A stretch of DNA of 64,000 nucleotides from Anaerococcus sp. (GCA_030532385.1 JAUNLG010000005.1:1-64000), one strand, 5' to 3'. Counted from the first letter of the stretch, positions 35,095 through 44,175 are shown. Notes: generated from the sequence alone by a model not told the origin. Program-made: numbers and translations.

Positions 35095-36948
35095 CTATAT
35101 TAGTTTCCATATATTTTTTGCGTAAGCTACAGGATCTTTTATATCAAGTCCTTCTACTAGCCTTGCTTGGTCAATTAAAAGTCCTAGTATCATTTTAGCC
35201 TTATCCTTATCATTTGCAAAGGCTTCTTTTAGTAGGTCATAGGCCTTTGACTTCTTGTTTATTTCTAAGACCTTATCAGCCTTTATGCCCATGGCATTAG
35301 GTTGGTCCTTTAGGGCCTTTTCCATTTCTATAGAAACATCTCCCCTTTGCTTAATTATTGATCCTAAGTCCTTTAGTTTATCAGAAAACCTAATGTCAAC
35401 TATATCTTCAGGAGAGGCTTCTTTTAGAAAATCAATAAGTTTTTTATCATCTTCTTCTAGATTTTCTTCAGAAACTTCATCTTCCTGGTTGATAGATTTA
35501 AATTCTAGTCCTTCGAAGTCTTTAAGCATCTTAAATAAGAATTCATCTAATTTTTGGTCAAGTAAGAGGACATCCCTATCTTCCTCCACCATAGCTAGGG
35601 CTGGTGAAGCTTTGATTTTTTCAATAGAATCTCCCACAGCATAAAGAATTTCTGTATCAGTTGACTTCATAGCTTGCTTATATTCTTTTAGGGTGATTGG
35701 TTTACCTTCTTTATTTGACATAAATAAAAGTAGGTCAGCAAGGTCATCCTTATTGGCCCCATAGGATTCATAGATTGAAGCCTTTAGGTTATTACCAAAT
35801 TCCTTAAAGAACTTTTCATATTTTTGCCTATCATTGCTCAAAAGATCTTCAAGCTTAGCCTTAACTTTTTTATTTACCTGCTTACTTATAAGCCTTACTT
35901 GCCTATCTTGTTGGAGGGTTTCTCTTGATATATTTAATTTTAGGTCATCAATTTCAACAACACCCTTTACAAAAGAGAAGGCATCTTCAAGTAAGTCTTC
36001 TGACTTATCCATAATTTTTACACCATGGGAGTATAGCTCTAGACCTTTTTTATAATCTTTTGAGTAAAAATCAAATGGAGCCTTTTCAGGTATATACAAA
36101 AGCCCCCTTACATTTACCAAGCCTTCTACATTAAAGTGAATGTGGGCAAGAGGCTTATCAAAACCATAATGGCTTTCCCTATAAAAGTTTTCATAATCTT
36201 CTTCACTTAGGTCCTTCTTATCCTTCTTCCAAATAGGCTTATCTGAATTTAGGATATCATAGGCCTTATAATCTTCAAACTTAGGGTCATCCTCACTTGA
36301 TCCTTCTACCTTCCTTGTCTTTGTAACAAGCATCTTGATTGGATAACGGATGTAGTTAGAATACATTTTTACAAGTTCTTTTAGCCTATATTGGTCAAGG
36401 AAATTATCGTAATTAAAGTCCTGGTCTGATTCCTTAAGGAAAAGCTTGATTTCTGTACCCACTTCTTCCTTATCAGCTTCTTTTATCTCAAAGCCATCAG
36501 CATTCTCACTTTCCCATTGATAGGCCTTATCTGACTCATATTTCCTAGTTTTGACAAGAATCTTATCAGCAACCATAAAGGCTGAATAAAATCCTACACC
36601 AAATTGACCGATAAGGTCTTTAAGGTCCTTTTTGTCCATACTTTGCCTAAAGGCATCGGTTCCTGACCTTGCTATGGTTCCAAGGTTATTTACCAAGTCT
36701 TCTTCGTCCATGCCAATCCCGGTATCTTTTATAGTAAGGCTTCTTTCATCCTTATTGGCAATTAATTCTATATAATAATCTTCTTTATTTGTTGTTTCAT
36801 CTGATTTTAAATCCAAGTAATAAAGTTTATCTAATGCATCTGAACTATTAGATATCAATTCTCTTAAAAATATCTCTTTGTTGGTATATATTGAATTGAT
36901 CATTAAGTCCATTACTTTTTTGGCTTCTGCCTTAAATTCTCTTTTCAT
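35095..36948 (-). CDS. htpG: Chaperone HtpG (Hsp90)
   Basis: Bacterial Hsp90, 617 residues, an ATP-dependent dimeric chaperone. The GHKL ATP site is clear: ELISNSSDALDKL (residues 30-42), DTGIGMDEEDL and GQFGVGFYSAFM. The middle-domain arginine region SRETLQQDRQVR is present. Own promoter at 36986-37013; no CIRCE or clear CtsR site precedes it, so heat control is not evident. Start ATG follows AGGAGG. The M18 aminopeptidase is directly downstream. Confidence 0.97.
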   Translation of the reverse strand: MKREFKAEAKKVMDLMINSIYTNKEIFLRELISNSSDALDKLYYLDLKSDETTNKEDYYIELIANKDERSLTIKDTGIGMDEEDLVNNLGTIARSGTDAFRQSMDKKDLKDLIGQFGVGFYSAFMVADKILVKTRKYESDKAYQWESENADGFEIKEADKEEVGTEIKLFLKESDQDFNYDNFLDQYRLKELVKMYSNYIRYPIKMLVTKTRKVEGSSEDDPKFEDYKAYDILNSDKPIWKKDKKDLSEEDYENFYRESHYGFDKPLAHIHFNVEGLVNVRGLLYIPEKAPFDFYSKDYKKGLELYSHGVKIMDKSEDLLEDAFSFVKGVVEIDDLKLNISRETLQQDRQVRLISKQVNKKVKAKLEDLLSNDRQKYEKFFKEFGNNLKASIYESYGANKDDLADLLLFMSNKEGKPITLKEYKQAMKSTDTEILYAVGDSIEKIKASPALAMVEEDRDVLLLDQKLDEFLFKMLKDFEGLEFKSINQEDEVSEENLEEDDKKLIDFLKEASPEDIVDIRFSDKLKDLGSIIKQRGDVSIEMEKALKDQPNAMGIKADKVLEINKKSKAYDLLKEAFANDKDKAKMILGLLIDQARLVEGLDIKDPVAYAKNIWKLI

Positions 36949-36985
36949 TTATCCTCCTTAGCACTCCTTGTCTACGACTGCTAAT

Positions 36986-37013
36986 ATTATACTAAAGCTT
37001 TAATTTTTTTCAA
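36986..37013 (-). promoter_or_regulatory. Promoter of htpG-M18
   Basis: TTGAAA (37013-37008), 16-nt spacer, TATAAT (36991-36986), just downstream of the 114-residue gene. Confidence 0.65.
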
Positions 37014-37017
37014 TTGC

Positions 37018-37362
37018 CTAAGTTAGGTCCCTTAGCCTTTTTGACTTTTCAAAGATTATGCTTTGAACCTCCATCCTTTGAGAAACAAGGTAATCCTTCT
37101 CTTTTTTCATCCTTGACCTTGATATAAGGGTAAGGCATACTATAGATATGATAAAGGCTATTAGAAAGATTCCTAGCCTTTGGCTTTCACTTAAATTTAT
37201 TAGCCCTGTTAGTAGGAAAATTCCCAAAGAGCTTGCTAGAGGAAGAAGAAAGATCTTCCAAAAAGGCATTTTTTTATCTAAAGATGTGATCTTTACTTGG
37301 ATATCAAGTAACCTCTTCCTATCTTCATTTATTTCTTTTAACAATTTTTCTTTTTGATCCAT
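37018..37362 (-). CDS. Small membrane protein with flanking coiled coils, unknown function
   Basis: A 114-residue protein: N-terminal Lys/Glu-rich helix (residues 1-30, coiled-coil-like), two hydrophobic helices (about 36-56 and 63-82) as a hairpin, and a second charged helix (83-114). The topology suggests both termini in the cytoplasm. The start is the ATG at 37362, preceded by GGAGGAG; the ATG at 37377 lies upstream of that site. Possibly co-transcribed with htpG, but a separate promoter follows. No family recognised. Confidence 0.65.
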   Translation of the reverse strand: MDQKEKLLKEINEDRKRLLDIQVKITSLDKKMPFWKIFLLPLASSLGIFLLTGLINLSESQRLGIFLIAFIISIVCLTLISRSRMKKEKDYLVSQRMEVQSIIFEKSKRLRDLT

Positions 37363-37463
37363 AAACTCCTCCTTCATTTATTATATACTTTTGTAATTCC
37401 TAGTAAAACACTTTGAATTTATAAAATGATTGTAGTAAAATAAAAATAGATAGGAGGGCTAAT

Positions 37464-37691
37464 ATGGCTTTAGAAAATAATAAAACAACAGAAAAAACAG
37501 GTGAAGTTGAGATCACACGTGATATGATCATAGGTGAGATCATTCAAGTAAAACCTGAAGCTATTAATACTTTATTGATGGCTGGAATGGGATGTATCGC
37601 TTGTCCATCCTCCCTTTATGAAAGCTTAGAAGAAGCTTGCATGGTACATGGAATGGATTGCGATTACCTCCTAGGAGAATTAAATAAATAG
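37464..37691 (+). CDS. DUF1858 small redox-disulfide protein
   Basis: A 75-residue protein with the DUF1858 pattern: ITRDMIIGEIIQVKPEAINTLLMAGMGCIACPSSLYESLEEACMVHGMD. The CIAC pair (Cys at about 46 and 49) gives the hybrid-cluster-protein-associated redox-disulfide domain, found stand-alone or fused to redox enzymes in anaerobes. Function unproven; probably a disulfide or metal-sulfur adaptor. Monocistronic with a strong ribosome binding site (AGGAGG) and terminator. Confidence 0.88.
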   Translation: MALENNKTTEKTGEVEITRDMIIGEIIQVKPEAINTLLMAGMGCIACPSSLYESLEEACMVHGMDCDYLLGELNK

Positions 37692-37697
37692 ATTAAT

Positions 37698-37734
37698 AGG
37701 GCTTGTAGGAATATTTCTACAAGCCCTATTTTTT
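37698..37734. terminator. Bidirectional terminator, DUF1858 gene / Nudix gene
   Basis: Perfect 11-bp stem AGGGCTTGTAG/CTACAAGCCCT with an 8-nt loop and T6. It also lies just past the leftward Nudix stop at 37733. Confidence 0.88.
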
Positions 37735-38248
37735 ATATTTCCATTATTCTCATATCAAGGTCTAGGTCAAATAAAAGTCTTATAAAACTTTCCTTATAGG
37801 CCATAAACTTTTTATCTTTAAGAAGACCTAATACTGTATCAAGGTCTGCCCAGCTTACATCTTTTACTTCGCTTTCTTCAAGGACTAGGTCATTTAGGCT
37901 TAAATTTTTCCTAATTATATAGATATCATCAAAACCCTTATCAAAATTAGCAGTTATTATAGGCCTAAGTCCTGTAAAATCAAGGTTAAGGCCAAGCTCC
38001 TCTAAAGTCTCTCTTTCAATAGCCTCTCTTGAGCTTTCTCCCTTTTTGCTAGCTCCCCCGCAAGATAGGTCCCAGAGTCCACCAAAGGCCCCGGTATCTT
38101 CCCTTTGTTGGATCAGCATCTGATTTTTATCATTAAAGATGCAAAGGTGGACAATTACAAAGTACCTATCCTTTGCTAATTTGCCACCCCTAAAATATAA
38201 ATCACTTGTCTTAATCCTATCTATATCATATAGGTCCATTTCTTCCAT
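37733..38248 (-). CDS. Nudix hydrolase
   Basis: A 171-residue Nudix enzyme with a complete box, G65-x5-E71-x7-R79-E80-x2-E83-E84-x-G86. The overall length and the N-terminal extension (DRIKTSDLYFRGGKLAKDRYFVIVHLCIFN) resemble the IPP-isomerase-like/YfcD group that hydrolyses nucleoside-diphosphate derivatives; substrate cannot be deduced. It starts 4 nt after the pyrophosphatase stop codon, so the two are coupled and both deal with pyrophosphate bonds. Confidence 0.88.
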   Translation of the reverse strand: MEEMDLYDIDRIKTSDLYFRGGKLAKDRYFVIVHLCIFNDKNQMLIQQREDTGAFGGLWDLSCGGASKKGESSREAIERETLEELGLNLDFTGLRPIITANFDKGFDDIYIIRKNLSLNDLVLEESEVKDVSWADLDTVLGLLKDKKFMAYKESFIRLLFDLDLDMRIMEI

Positions 38249-38252
38249 TAGT

Positions 38253-39905
38253 TTATCTACCTGACATAACTGCTGCTGTTAGCCTTGGAATCACTTGTTT
38301 TTTGCGGCTTAAGACTCCAGGTGCATTAATTGTTCCATTGCTGGTAATTTCACCAAATTCTTCTTTGATAGCATCAAAGTTCTCACCTACTACTAATAGC
38401 TCACTTTTTTGATTAAAAATATCAGTTAAGACTAGGACAAAGGTTGATTCTCCCTTAGCCTTAATCTTTTTTTCCATCAAATCTTTTAGCTCATCCATTA
38501 TTGGTATAAGTTCTTCAGGATTCATGGTCATAACTTGGCCAACTCTAAAGTCTTGACCCCCAATATTAAAGGTCTTTACATCACCTTCTACAAGGTCTGC
38601 TGCTGACTTTCCCTTAAGGCTTGTTGCAGCCCTAAACATCTTATCTGCAAATTCCTCTGGGTTAAGGTCAGCAATCTTACTCATCCTGCTTAAGATTCTC
38701 TTATCAGTCTCTGTTGTAGTTGGAGACCTAAATAAAAGTGTGTCTGAAATTATTGCAGCACATAGAATTCCTGCAATCTCCTTACTTGGTCTAATACCAC
38801 TTTCTAAATACATCTCTGAAATTATAGTCGCAGTTGATCCAACAGGCTCTGCCCTAAAGAATATTGGCCCTGTTGTAAGTAGGTTTGCTACCCTGTGGTG
38901 GTCTATGATTTCTAGGATTTCAGCTTCTTCTATATCATCTATTGATTGGTTTCTTTCATTATGGTCTACTAGGATTAATTTTTTCTTCTCTGAAGATATT
39001 AGGTGAAACCTTGATATAGATCCTACAACTTCTCCACTTGGATCAACCACAGGGTATGACCTAAACCTTGACTCAGCCATAGCATCCCTTACTTGGTCTA
39101 GGGAATCTTCTGTCTTAAAGTAGACTAGGTTATCCCTTGTCATAACATGGGATATTGGAATAGTCATTGGCAAAAGTCTTGATGCCATAAAGGTATTATA
39201 TTCTGTTGAAAGAACGGTTATATTATTTTTTTTGGCAAGCTTAACCATATCCTCATCCATCTTTGCCCCATGGGTTAGGATAAGGAGGGAGATATTTTTT
39301 TCAAATAAGGCTTGATAGTATTCCTTCCTATCTCCAGTAATTACCACATCGCCTTCAGAAATCATATCAGAATCTTCTTCTAATCTTTCCCCATCCATAG
39401 CAAATACAGCCATCTTGCCAGAATAGTCTTTTGTTTTATCAGATAGGTTAATAATATCTGCAGCCAAAACATCTATTATATTATCTATTGGTGTGTGGCT
39501 TCTGCCAAGGATCCTATCATCCCACACGTCCATATAATACCTGGTAATATTTGAAAGGGAGGCAATTCCTACAAGTTTGTTTTCTCCATCTACTACAGCT
39601 AGGGAATGGGTTTGACCTTGTTGGAAGATATCCCAAGCACTTCTTATAGCAATAGATGGGTCTATGTTGTTACCCTTATCAATATCTAAATCCTTAACTT
39701 GTAGTTGCATTGATTCCTTAATTTGTGGTGCCTTTATGCCAAAATAATCTAGGACAAACTTACTTTCTTGGTTAAGTTTACCCAACCTTACTGGTATAGC
39801 CTTTACTTCTCCTAGCCTATTTTTTAAATCTGCATAGGCAATTGCGCTCATTATAGAATCAGTATCTGGATTCTTATGGCCTGTAATGTAAACAATATCT
39901 CTCAT
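38253..39905 (-). CDS. ppaC: Manganese-dependent inorganic pyrophosphatase with CBS and DRTGG domains
   Basis: Family II pyrophosphatase, 550 residues, about 240 longer than the plain enzyme. The DHH part opens with ITGHKNPDTDSIMSAIAYADL; then come CBS, DRTGG-like and CBS segments (about residues 65-300, for example SLSNITRYY and MTRDNLVYFKTEDSLDQV); the catalytic core resumes with LVDHNERNQS and EIIDHHRV, and DHHA2 closes the protein. In known relatives AMP and ADP inhibit and diadenosine polyphosphates activate through the CBS pair. A cytoplasmic enzyme that drives biosynthesis. Confidence 0.94.
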   Translation of the reverse strand: MRDIVYITGHKNPDTDSIMSAIAYADLKNRLGEVKAIPVRLGKLNQESKFVLDYFGIKAPQIKESMQLQVKDLDIDKGNNIDPSIAIRSAWDIFQQGQTHSLAVVDGENKLVGIASLSNITRYYMDVWDDRILGRSHTPIDNIIDVLAADIINLSDKTKDYSGKMAVFAMDGERLEEDSDMISEGDVVITGDRKEYYQALFEKNISLLILTHGAKMDEDMVKLAKKNNITVLSTEYNTFMASRLLPMTIPISHVMTRDNLVYFKTEDSLDQVRDAMAESRFRSYPVVDPSGEVVGSISRFHLISSEKKKLILVDHNERNQSIDDIEEAEILEIIDHHRVANLLTTGPIFFRAEPVGSTATIISEMYLESGIRPSKEIAGILCAAIISDTLLFRSPTTTETDKRILSRMSKIADLNPEEFADKMFRAATSLKGKSAADLVEGDVKTFNIGGQDFRVGQVMTMNPEELIPIMDELKDLMEKKIKAKGESTFVLVLTDIFNQKSELLVVGENFDAIKEEFGEITSNGTINAPGVLSRKKQVIPRLTAAVMSGR

Positions 39906-39914
39906 AATTTCTCC

Positions 39915-41159
39915 TTATTTAAAATTTACTTTTAGCATCTCTATCTTATACCTGTCTACCTTTATGACTGTAATAGTCATTATATCAAGAACTAGCCTAT
40001 CGCCCTGTTTGGGTATTCTAGCTAGCTTATCTATTAAAAATCCTCCTATAGAATCATTTTTGATCTCCTTAAGATCTGTATTAAAGTAATCATTAAAATC
40101 ATTTATATGAATAGCAGGATTGACCAAATATTCCTTATCATTTATCTTTATTATTGTATCGCTTGCATTATCATACTCATCATCTATCTCTCCTACTAGT
40201 TCTTCTACAATATCTTCTATAGAAACTAGGCCAGAGGTTCCTCCATATTCATCTATAACAATGGATAAGGATAAGTTTTCACTTCTCATGGTTGTAAATA
40301 AGTCAAAAATGTGCATGTTATCATAAACATAAAAGGCCGGTCTTATAACATCTGTAAGGTCAAATTCCCTATCATCTGCCATAAAAGAAACTAGGTCTTT
40401 CATATGTAAGATGCCTAGGATATTATCAATATTTTTCCCATAAACTGGTATTCTTGAATGATTAGAGCTTTTTAGAAAGTCCTTTAGCTCATCAAGGCTT
40501 ATATCAGAAGATATGGCTTCCATATTAGTCCTTGCTGTCATTATATCTGATACAAGGGATGAGCCAAATTCGAAGACGTTATTGATCATCTCACTTTCTT
40601 CATTATTTATGACCCCTTGCTCTTCTGATACATCCACTATAGTCTTTAGGTCTTCTTCAGTTACCCTACCGCTTTCAACTTCTTCACTTATAAAAGCCTT
40701 GCCTATGGCGTTTGTTATCTTTACTAGGATAAAAGAAATTGGTGTTAGGATAATTTCAAAAAATCTAATAGGCTTAGCCACCTTAAGGGCTACTTTTTCG
40801 CTATTAGAAGTTGCTATATTTTTTGGTGTAACTTCACCAAAAATTAAAACTACTATAGTAAGGACTATAGGGGAAATCACTGCACCCTTAGGACCAAAAA
40901 TATCTGTAAAAAAGATTGTTGCAATAGTCGTAGTTACTATATTAAATATATTATTGCCAATAAGAATTGTAGTAAGGACTTTGGAGATATTATTTACTAG
41001 TTTTCTAAGCAAAGATGCATTCTTTACTTGATTTTTCTCCATCTGCCTTATTTTAAAAGTATTTAGACTGGTCAAGGCCGTCTCTGATGAAGAGAAAAAT
41101 GCCGAAAGCATTATCCCTCCTATAATTAAAATCAATTGAATAAAATTTTTGCTAGTCAA
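39915..41159 (-). CDS. CNNM/HlyC-CorC-type transporter (DUF21, CBS pair, CorC domain)
   Basis: A 414-residue membrane protein in the CNNM family: DUF21 helices (residues 1-190, including MLSAFFSSSETALTSLNTFKIRQ), a CBS pair (about 200-325; MTARTNMEAIS and ILHMKDLVSFM) and a CorC_HlyC domain near the C-terminus with IVIDEYGGTSGLVSIEDIVEELVGEI. Family members move or regulate Mg2+/Co2+; older hemolysin annotations are not supported. It is 9 nt upstream of ppaC; Mg/Mn supply for the pyrophosphatase is a possible link. Confidence 0.9.
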   Translation of the reverse strand: MTSKNFIQLILIIGGIMLSAFFSSSETALTSLNTFKIRQMEKNQVKNASLLRKLVNNISKVLTTILIGNNIFNIVTTTIATIFFTDIFGPKGAVISPIVLTIVVLIFGEVTPKNIATSNSEKVALKVAKPIRFFEIILTPISFILVKITNAIGKAFISEEVESGRVTEEDLKTIVDVSEEQGVINNEESEMINNVFEFGSSLVSDIMTARTNMEAISSDISLDELKDFLKSSNHSRIPVYGKNIDNILGILHMKDLVSFMADDREFDLTDVIRPAFYVYDNMHIFDLFTTMRSENLSLSIVIDEYGGTSGLVSIEDIVEELVGEIDDEYDNASDTIIKINDKEYLVNPAIHINDFNDYFNTDLKEIKNDSIGGFLIDKLARIPKQGDRLVLDIMTITVIKVDRYKIEMLKVNFK

Positions 41160-41273
41160 AACTTCCTCCTTATCCTATTATAATGTTAAATCACCTAAAT
41201 TAAAAGCTTAAAAATGATTTTATTATTTTTAGGTATATAATGATTGTGTATCATTAAAAAAACGGAGGGAAGT

Positions 41274-42587
41274 ATGCAAGAAAATTCTTTTTTTGAAAAA
41301 GCTTTTAAATTAAAAAAGCATGGTACAGACTTTAAGACAGAGATCATGGCAGGTATAACAACATTTATGACAATGAGTTATATCCTTGCAGTAAATCCAC
41401 AGATCCTTTCAGAATCTGGTATGGATTATGGGGCAGTTTTTACAAGCACTATTATAACATCAGTAATAGCTATGCTAATTATGGCCTTTTATGCCAACCT
41501 ACCTTTCGCACTATCAGCTGGTATGGGACTTAATGCATTCTTTACTTACACAGTAGTAATGCAAATGGGAAAAACTTGGCAATTTGCACTAACAGCAGTA
41601 TTTTTAGAAGGTATTATATTCTTACTCTTATCCTTTGTTGGAGCTAGAGAAGCTATCTTTAATTCTATTCCAATTAACCTAAAAAAGGCAGTTTCAGTAG
41701 GAATCGGTCTTTTCATTGCAGAAATCGGACTATTAAATACAGGTATCATTATCCCTGGCGACATAAGCCTACAACTTGGCTCAATTACTAATGCCAATGG
41801 CTTTATATTTTTCTTAGCACTTATTATAATGGTTGTTCTAACAGCCAAGAATGTAAAAGGGGCTCTCCTTTGGGGTATCCTAGTTTCTACAGTAATTTCT
41901 TTAATCCTTGGTGTGACAGCTTTTCCAAAGACAAATATCCTATCACTACCACCATCAATTTCACCAATAGCCTTTAAGCTAGACTTTTCAAATGTTTTCT
42001 CACTTGAAATGTTCTCAGTTTTATTCTCTTTCCTTTTTGTTGATATCTTTGATACATTAGGAACCCTTACTGGAGTTGCTACCAAGGCTAAGATGCTTGA
42101 TGAAAATGGCAACCTACCTGAAGCTTCAAAGGCTCTTTTTTCTGATGCAGTAGGTACAAGTGTAGGAGCCCTACTAGGAACTTCAACTATAACAACATTT
42201 GTAGAATCATCTTCAGGAGTAGCTGAGGGTGGAAGAACAGGACTTACAACTCTTGCAACTGCAATCTGCTTTGTAATAGCTGCCTTCTTCTTCCCAGTAT
42301 TTTCAATAATCCCTGCTCCTGCAACATCAGCAGCCCTAGTTACAGTAGGATTGTTTATGATAACAACTGTAGTAGAGATTGACTTTAAGGATATATCTGA
42401 GGCCTTTCCTGCCTTTATGACAATCCTAATGATGCCTTTAACCTATTCTATAGCTGAGGGAATCTCTTTTGGTATAATCTCTTATGCTATAATCAAACTT
42501 CTTACAGGTAAAGGCAAGGAAGTTTCTCCTTTAGTATATGTACTAGCCCTTGTATTTATCCTAAGATACCTCCTACCTTTATTTTAG
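41274..42587 (+). CDS. NCS2-family hypoxanthine/guanine permease (AzgA/PbuG type)
   Basis: Purine uptake transporter of 437 residues with 12-14 helices. AzgA-type features: TEIMAGITTFMTMSYILAVNPQIL at the N-terminus, GMGLNAFFTY near residue 85, DIFDTLGTLTGVATKAKMLDENG near 262 and STITTFVESSSGVAEGGRTGL near 308. The start is the ATG at 41274 after GGAGGG; the longer TTG frame would include it. No purine riboswitch precedes it. It probably feeds xpt (50173) for salvage. A TATAAT at 41236-41241 may be its -10. Confidence 0.93.
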   Translation: MQENSFFEKAFKLKKHGTDFKTEIMAGITTFMTMSYILAVNPQILSESGMDYGAVFTSTIITSVIAMLIMAFYANLPFALSAGMGLNAFFTYTVVMQMGKTWQFALTAVFLEGIIFLLLSFVGAREAIFNSIPINLKKAVSVGIGLFIAEIGLLNTGIIIPGDISLQLGSITNANGFIFFLALIIMVVLTAKNVKGALLWGILVSTVISLILGVTAFPKTNILSLPPSISPIAFKLDFSNVFSLEMFSVLFSFLFVDIFDTLGTLTGVATKAKMLDENGNLPEASKALFSDAVGTSVGALLGTSTITTFVESSSGVAEGGRTGLTTLATAICFVIAAFFFPVFSIIPAPATSAALVTVGLFMITTVVEIDFKDISEAFPAFMTILMMPLTYSIAEGISFGIISYAIIKLLTGKGKEVSPLVYVLALVFILRYLLPLF

Positions 42588-42590
42588 GAC

Positions 42591-42619
42591 TTGACAAATT
42601 ATTAAAATAGGTTTATATT
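42591..42619 (+). promoter_or_regulatory. Promoter of the T-box/trpP unit
   Basis: Perfect TTGACA (42591-42596), exact 17-nt spacer, TATATT (42614-42619). It lies only 4 nt after the permease stop codon. Confidence 0.8.
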
Positions 42620-42626
42620 TATACTA

Positions 42627-42867
42627 ATAGTAATCGTAAGTAGAAAAAGTAGCAAGCAAGGCTAATTACAGAAAGAAAATGGTTGATGGAAATTTTTATT
42701 AGTCTCCTTGTGAATGGGTCTACCAGATCAAAGGTGAAATTTATTAGTAGCCTGCGGGTCCTCTCGCCTTACAGAGATAGGATATGTATGTATCTAAAGA
42801 TGTCTATAGACAAGATGGATGGCACCGTGGGCTAAGGCTCGCTCCAGTTGGAGCGGGTCTTTTTTTA
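42627..42867 (+). ncRNA. T-box riboswitch, predicted tryptophan-specific
   Basis: Stem I has GTAGA (42640-42644) pairing with TCTAC (42719-42723) around an internal loop whose 3-prime side reads GAA-UGG: UGG at 42715-42717 is the specifier codon for tryptophan. The T-box antiterminator sequence GATGGCACCGTGG lies at 42818-42830. It is followed by a terminator stem GGCTCGCTCC/GGAGCGGGTC (42836-42859) and T8. Uncharged tRNA-Trp would stabilise the antiterminator and let trpP be expressed. Codon reading and downstream gene agree. Confidence 0.9.
42836..42867 (+). terminator. Regulated terminator of the Trp T-box
   Basis: Ten-bp stem with two G-U pairs and loop AGTT, then T8; the competing antiterminator uses the upstream T-box bulge sequence. 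Confidence 0.85.
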
Positions 42868-42883
42868 TTATTTAGGAGGAATT

Positions 42884-43387
42884 ATGAAAACAAGAAACTT
42901 AACACTAGCAGGAATATTTATGGCCCTAGGCCTTGTAATGCACTTTTTGATCCCCCCACTTTTATTTGGGGTTAAACCTGACTTTCTCTTATCAATGATT
43001 TTTATTTCCTTAATTATAGCAGATGACTTTAAGGAAGCTCTTATAATCGGGATAAGTGGAGGAGTCATGAGTGCTCTTACAACAAACTTTCCAGGAGGTC
43101 AAATCCCAAACTTCATAGAAAAAATAATTGTAGCTCTTACAATTTTCTACCTAATAAGATTATTGGGAAAAGATAAGCTAGGAAGGGGTAAAATCATCAT
43201 AATTTTTGCCCTAGGAACCCTTCTTTCAGGCCTATTATTCTTAAGCCTTGCCTTATCTATAACAGGTCAGTTGGAGCTTTTTATCCCATCCCTTCCTGTT
43301 ATAGGTCTTGCTATGGTTGTAAATGCAATCTTTGGCCTTCTTTTGACTAGTGCTTATGAGCAAATAAAAAAGACCCAGTCAAGATAA
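42884..43387 (+). CDS. trpP: Tryptophan transporter TrpP
   Basis: A 167-residue membrane protein with five or six helices, matching the TrpP/YhaG family (LTLAGIFMALGLVMHFLIPP; VKPDFLLSMIFISLII; NFPGGQIPNFIEKIIVA). It imports tryptophan. The ATG at 42884 follows GGAGGA (42875-42880); the longer TTG frame begins inside the T-box terminator. Control by the Trp T-box upstream strongly supports the substrate. Converges with the Opp operon, whose terminator overlaps its last codons. Confidence 0.93.
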   Translation: MKTRNLTLAGIFMALGLVMHFLIPPLLFGVKPDFLLSMIFISLIIADDFKEALIIGISGGVMSALTTNFPGGQIPNFIEKIIVALTIFYLIRLLGKDKLGRGKIIIIFALGTLLSGLLFLSLALSITGQLELFIPSLPVIGLAMVVNAIFGLLLTSAYEQIKKTQSR

Positions 43388-43399
43388 ACTTGCTGGGTT
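43366..43399 (-). terminator. Terminator of the Opp/Dpp operon
   Basis: ACCCAG-T-CAAG/CTTG-CTGGGT with a bulge, followed leftwards by U6; it overlaps the 3-prime end of trpP. Confidence 0.75.
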
Positions 43400-44174
43400 A
43401 GATGGTTATTGACTTAAAAAGTTCCTTGGTGTAGGCATGTCTTTTATCATCTTCTATATCTGAAGTCTCAAAGAGGTCTACTAGCCTACCATTATATAAG
43501 ACACCGATCCTATCACAAAGGTAGGCTATCACATTTAGGTCATGGGAGATAAAAAGGCTAGTAAAGTGACGCTTTTTTTGCAAGGACTTTATTAAGTTTA
43601 GGATTTGTGCCTGGATTGACACATCAAGAGCTGATACCCCTTCATCTATTATTAAAAATTCTGGGTTAATTATCAAGGCTTGGGCTATGGCTATTCTTTG
43701 CTTTTGCCCACCTGATAGCTTATCTGGATAAAGGGATAAGACATCCCTTTGCATTTCTATATCAAAAAGCATCTTATCAATCATTTGCTCTGATTTTTCC
43801 CTTTCATAAATCTTATGAATTTTTAGAATCTCTCTTATAGAAAATCCTATTGTTTTTTTGGGATTTAGGGCCTGGTAGGGGTTTTGAAATACTACCTGAA
43901 GGTTTCTCCTATAGGCCATCATCTCTTCTTTATTAAATTTCGTTATATCCCTGTCCTTAAAATATATCTTGCCCTCCGACTCCTTTATCAGCCTTAAGAT
44001 TATATTCGATAGGGTTGTTTTACCTGAACCAGACTCGCCAACTAGACCAAAGATCTCCCCTTTTTTTATGTCAAAGCTTACCTGGTCTAAGGCTTTTTTG
44101 TCATCTTTTCTAAAAAGTAAACTAGAATCCTTATAGGTCTTGCTTATATTTTCTATCCTTAAAATACTTTCCAT
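43398..44174 (-). CDS. Peptide/nickel-type ABC transporter ATPase, OppF/DppF-like
   Basis: A 258-residue ATPase with Walker A GESGSGKT near residue 46, signature LSGGQKQRIAIA near 144, Walker B LIIDEG near 165 and H-loop FISHDLNV. The Walker B is followed by GVSALDVSIQAQ, typical of OppF/NikE. It lacks the longer C-terminal oligopeptide-specific extension, so it is the shorter form. I start at the ATG at 44174, which has GGAG 6 nt upstream; the ATG at 44186 lacks one. Last gene of the operon. Confidence 0.88.
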   Translation of the reverse strand: MESILRIENISKTYKDSSLLFRKDDKKALDQVSFDIKKGEIFGLVGESGSGKTTLSNIILRLIKESEGKIYFKDRDITKFNKEEMMAYRRNLQVVFQNPYQALNPKKTIGFSIREILKIHKIYEREKSEQMIDKMLFDIEMQRDVLSLYPDKLSGGQKQRIAIAQALIINPEFLIIDEGVSALDVSIQAQILNLIKSLQKKRHFTSLFISHDLNVIAYLCDRIGVLYNGRLVDLFETSDIEDDKRHAYTKELFKSITI

Positions 44175-44175
44175 T

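Noticed and set aside
36949..37017. CIRCE or CtsR heat-shock operator at htpG
   Set aside because: No TTAGCACTC-type inverted repeat pair or GGTCAAA-type direct repeat. A single GCACTCC on the plus strand lacks its partner.
39915..41159. Hemolysin
   Set aside because: The DUF21-CBS-CorC architecture indicates an ion transport or regulatory membrane protein; the hemolysin name is historical.
42784..42975. 63-residue ORF across the T-box
   Set aside because: It is the T-box antiterminator/terminator RNA read as protein and overlaps trpP in another frame.
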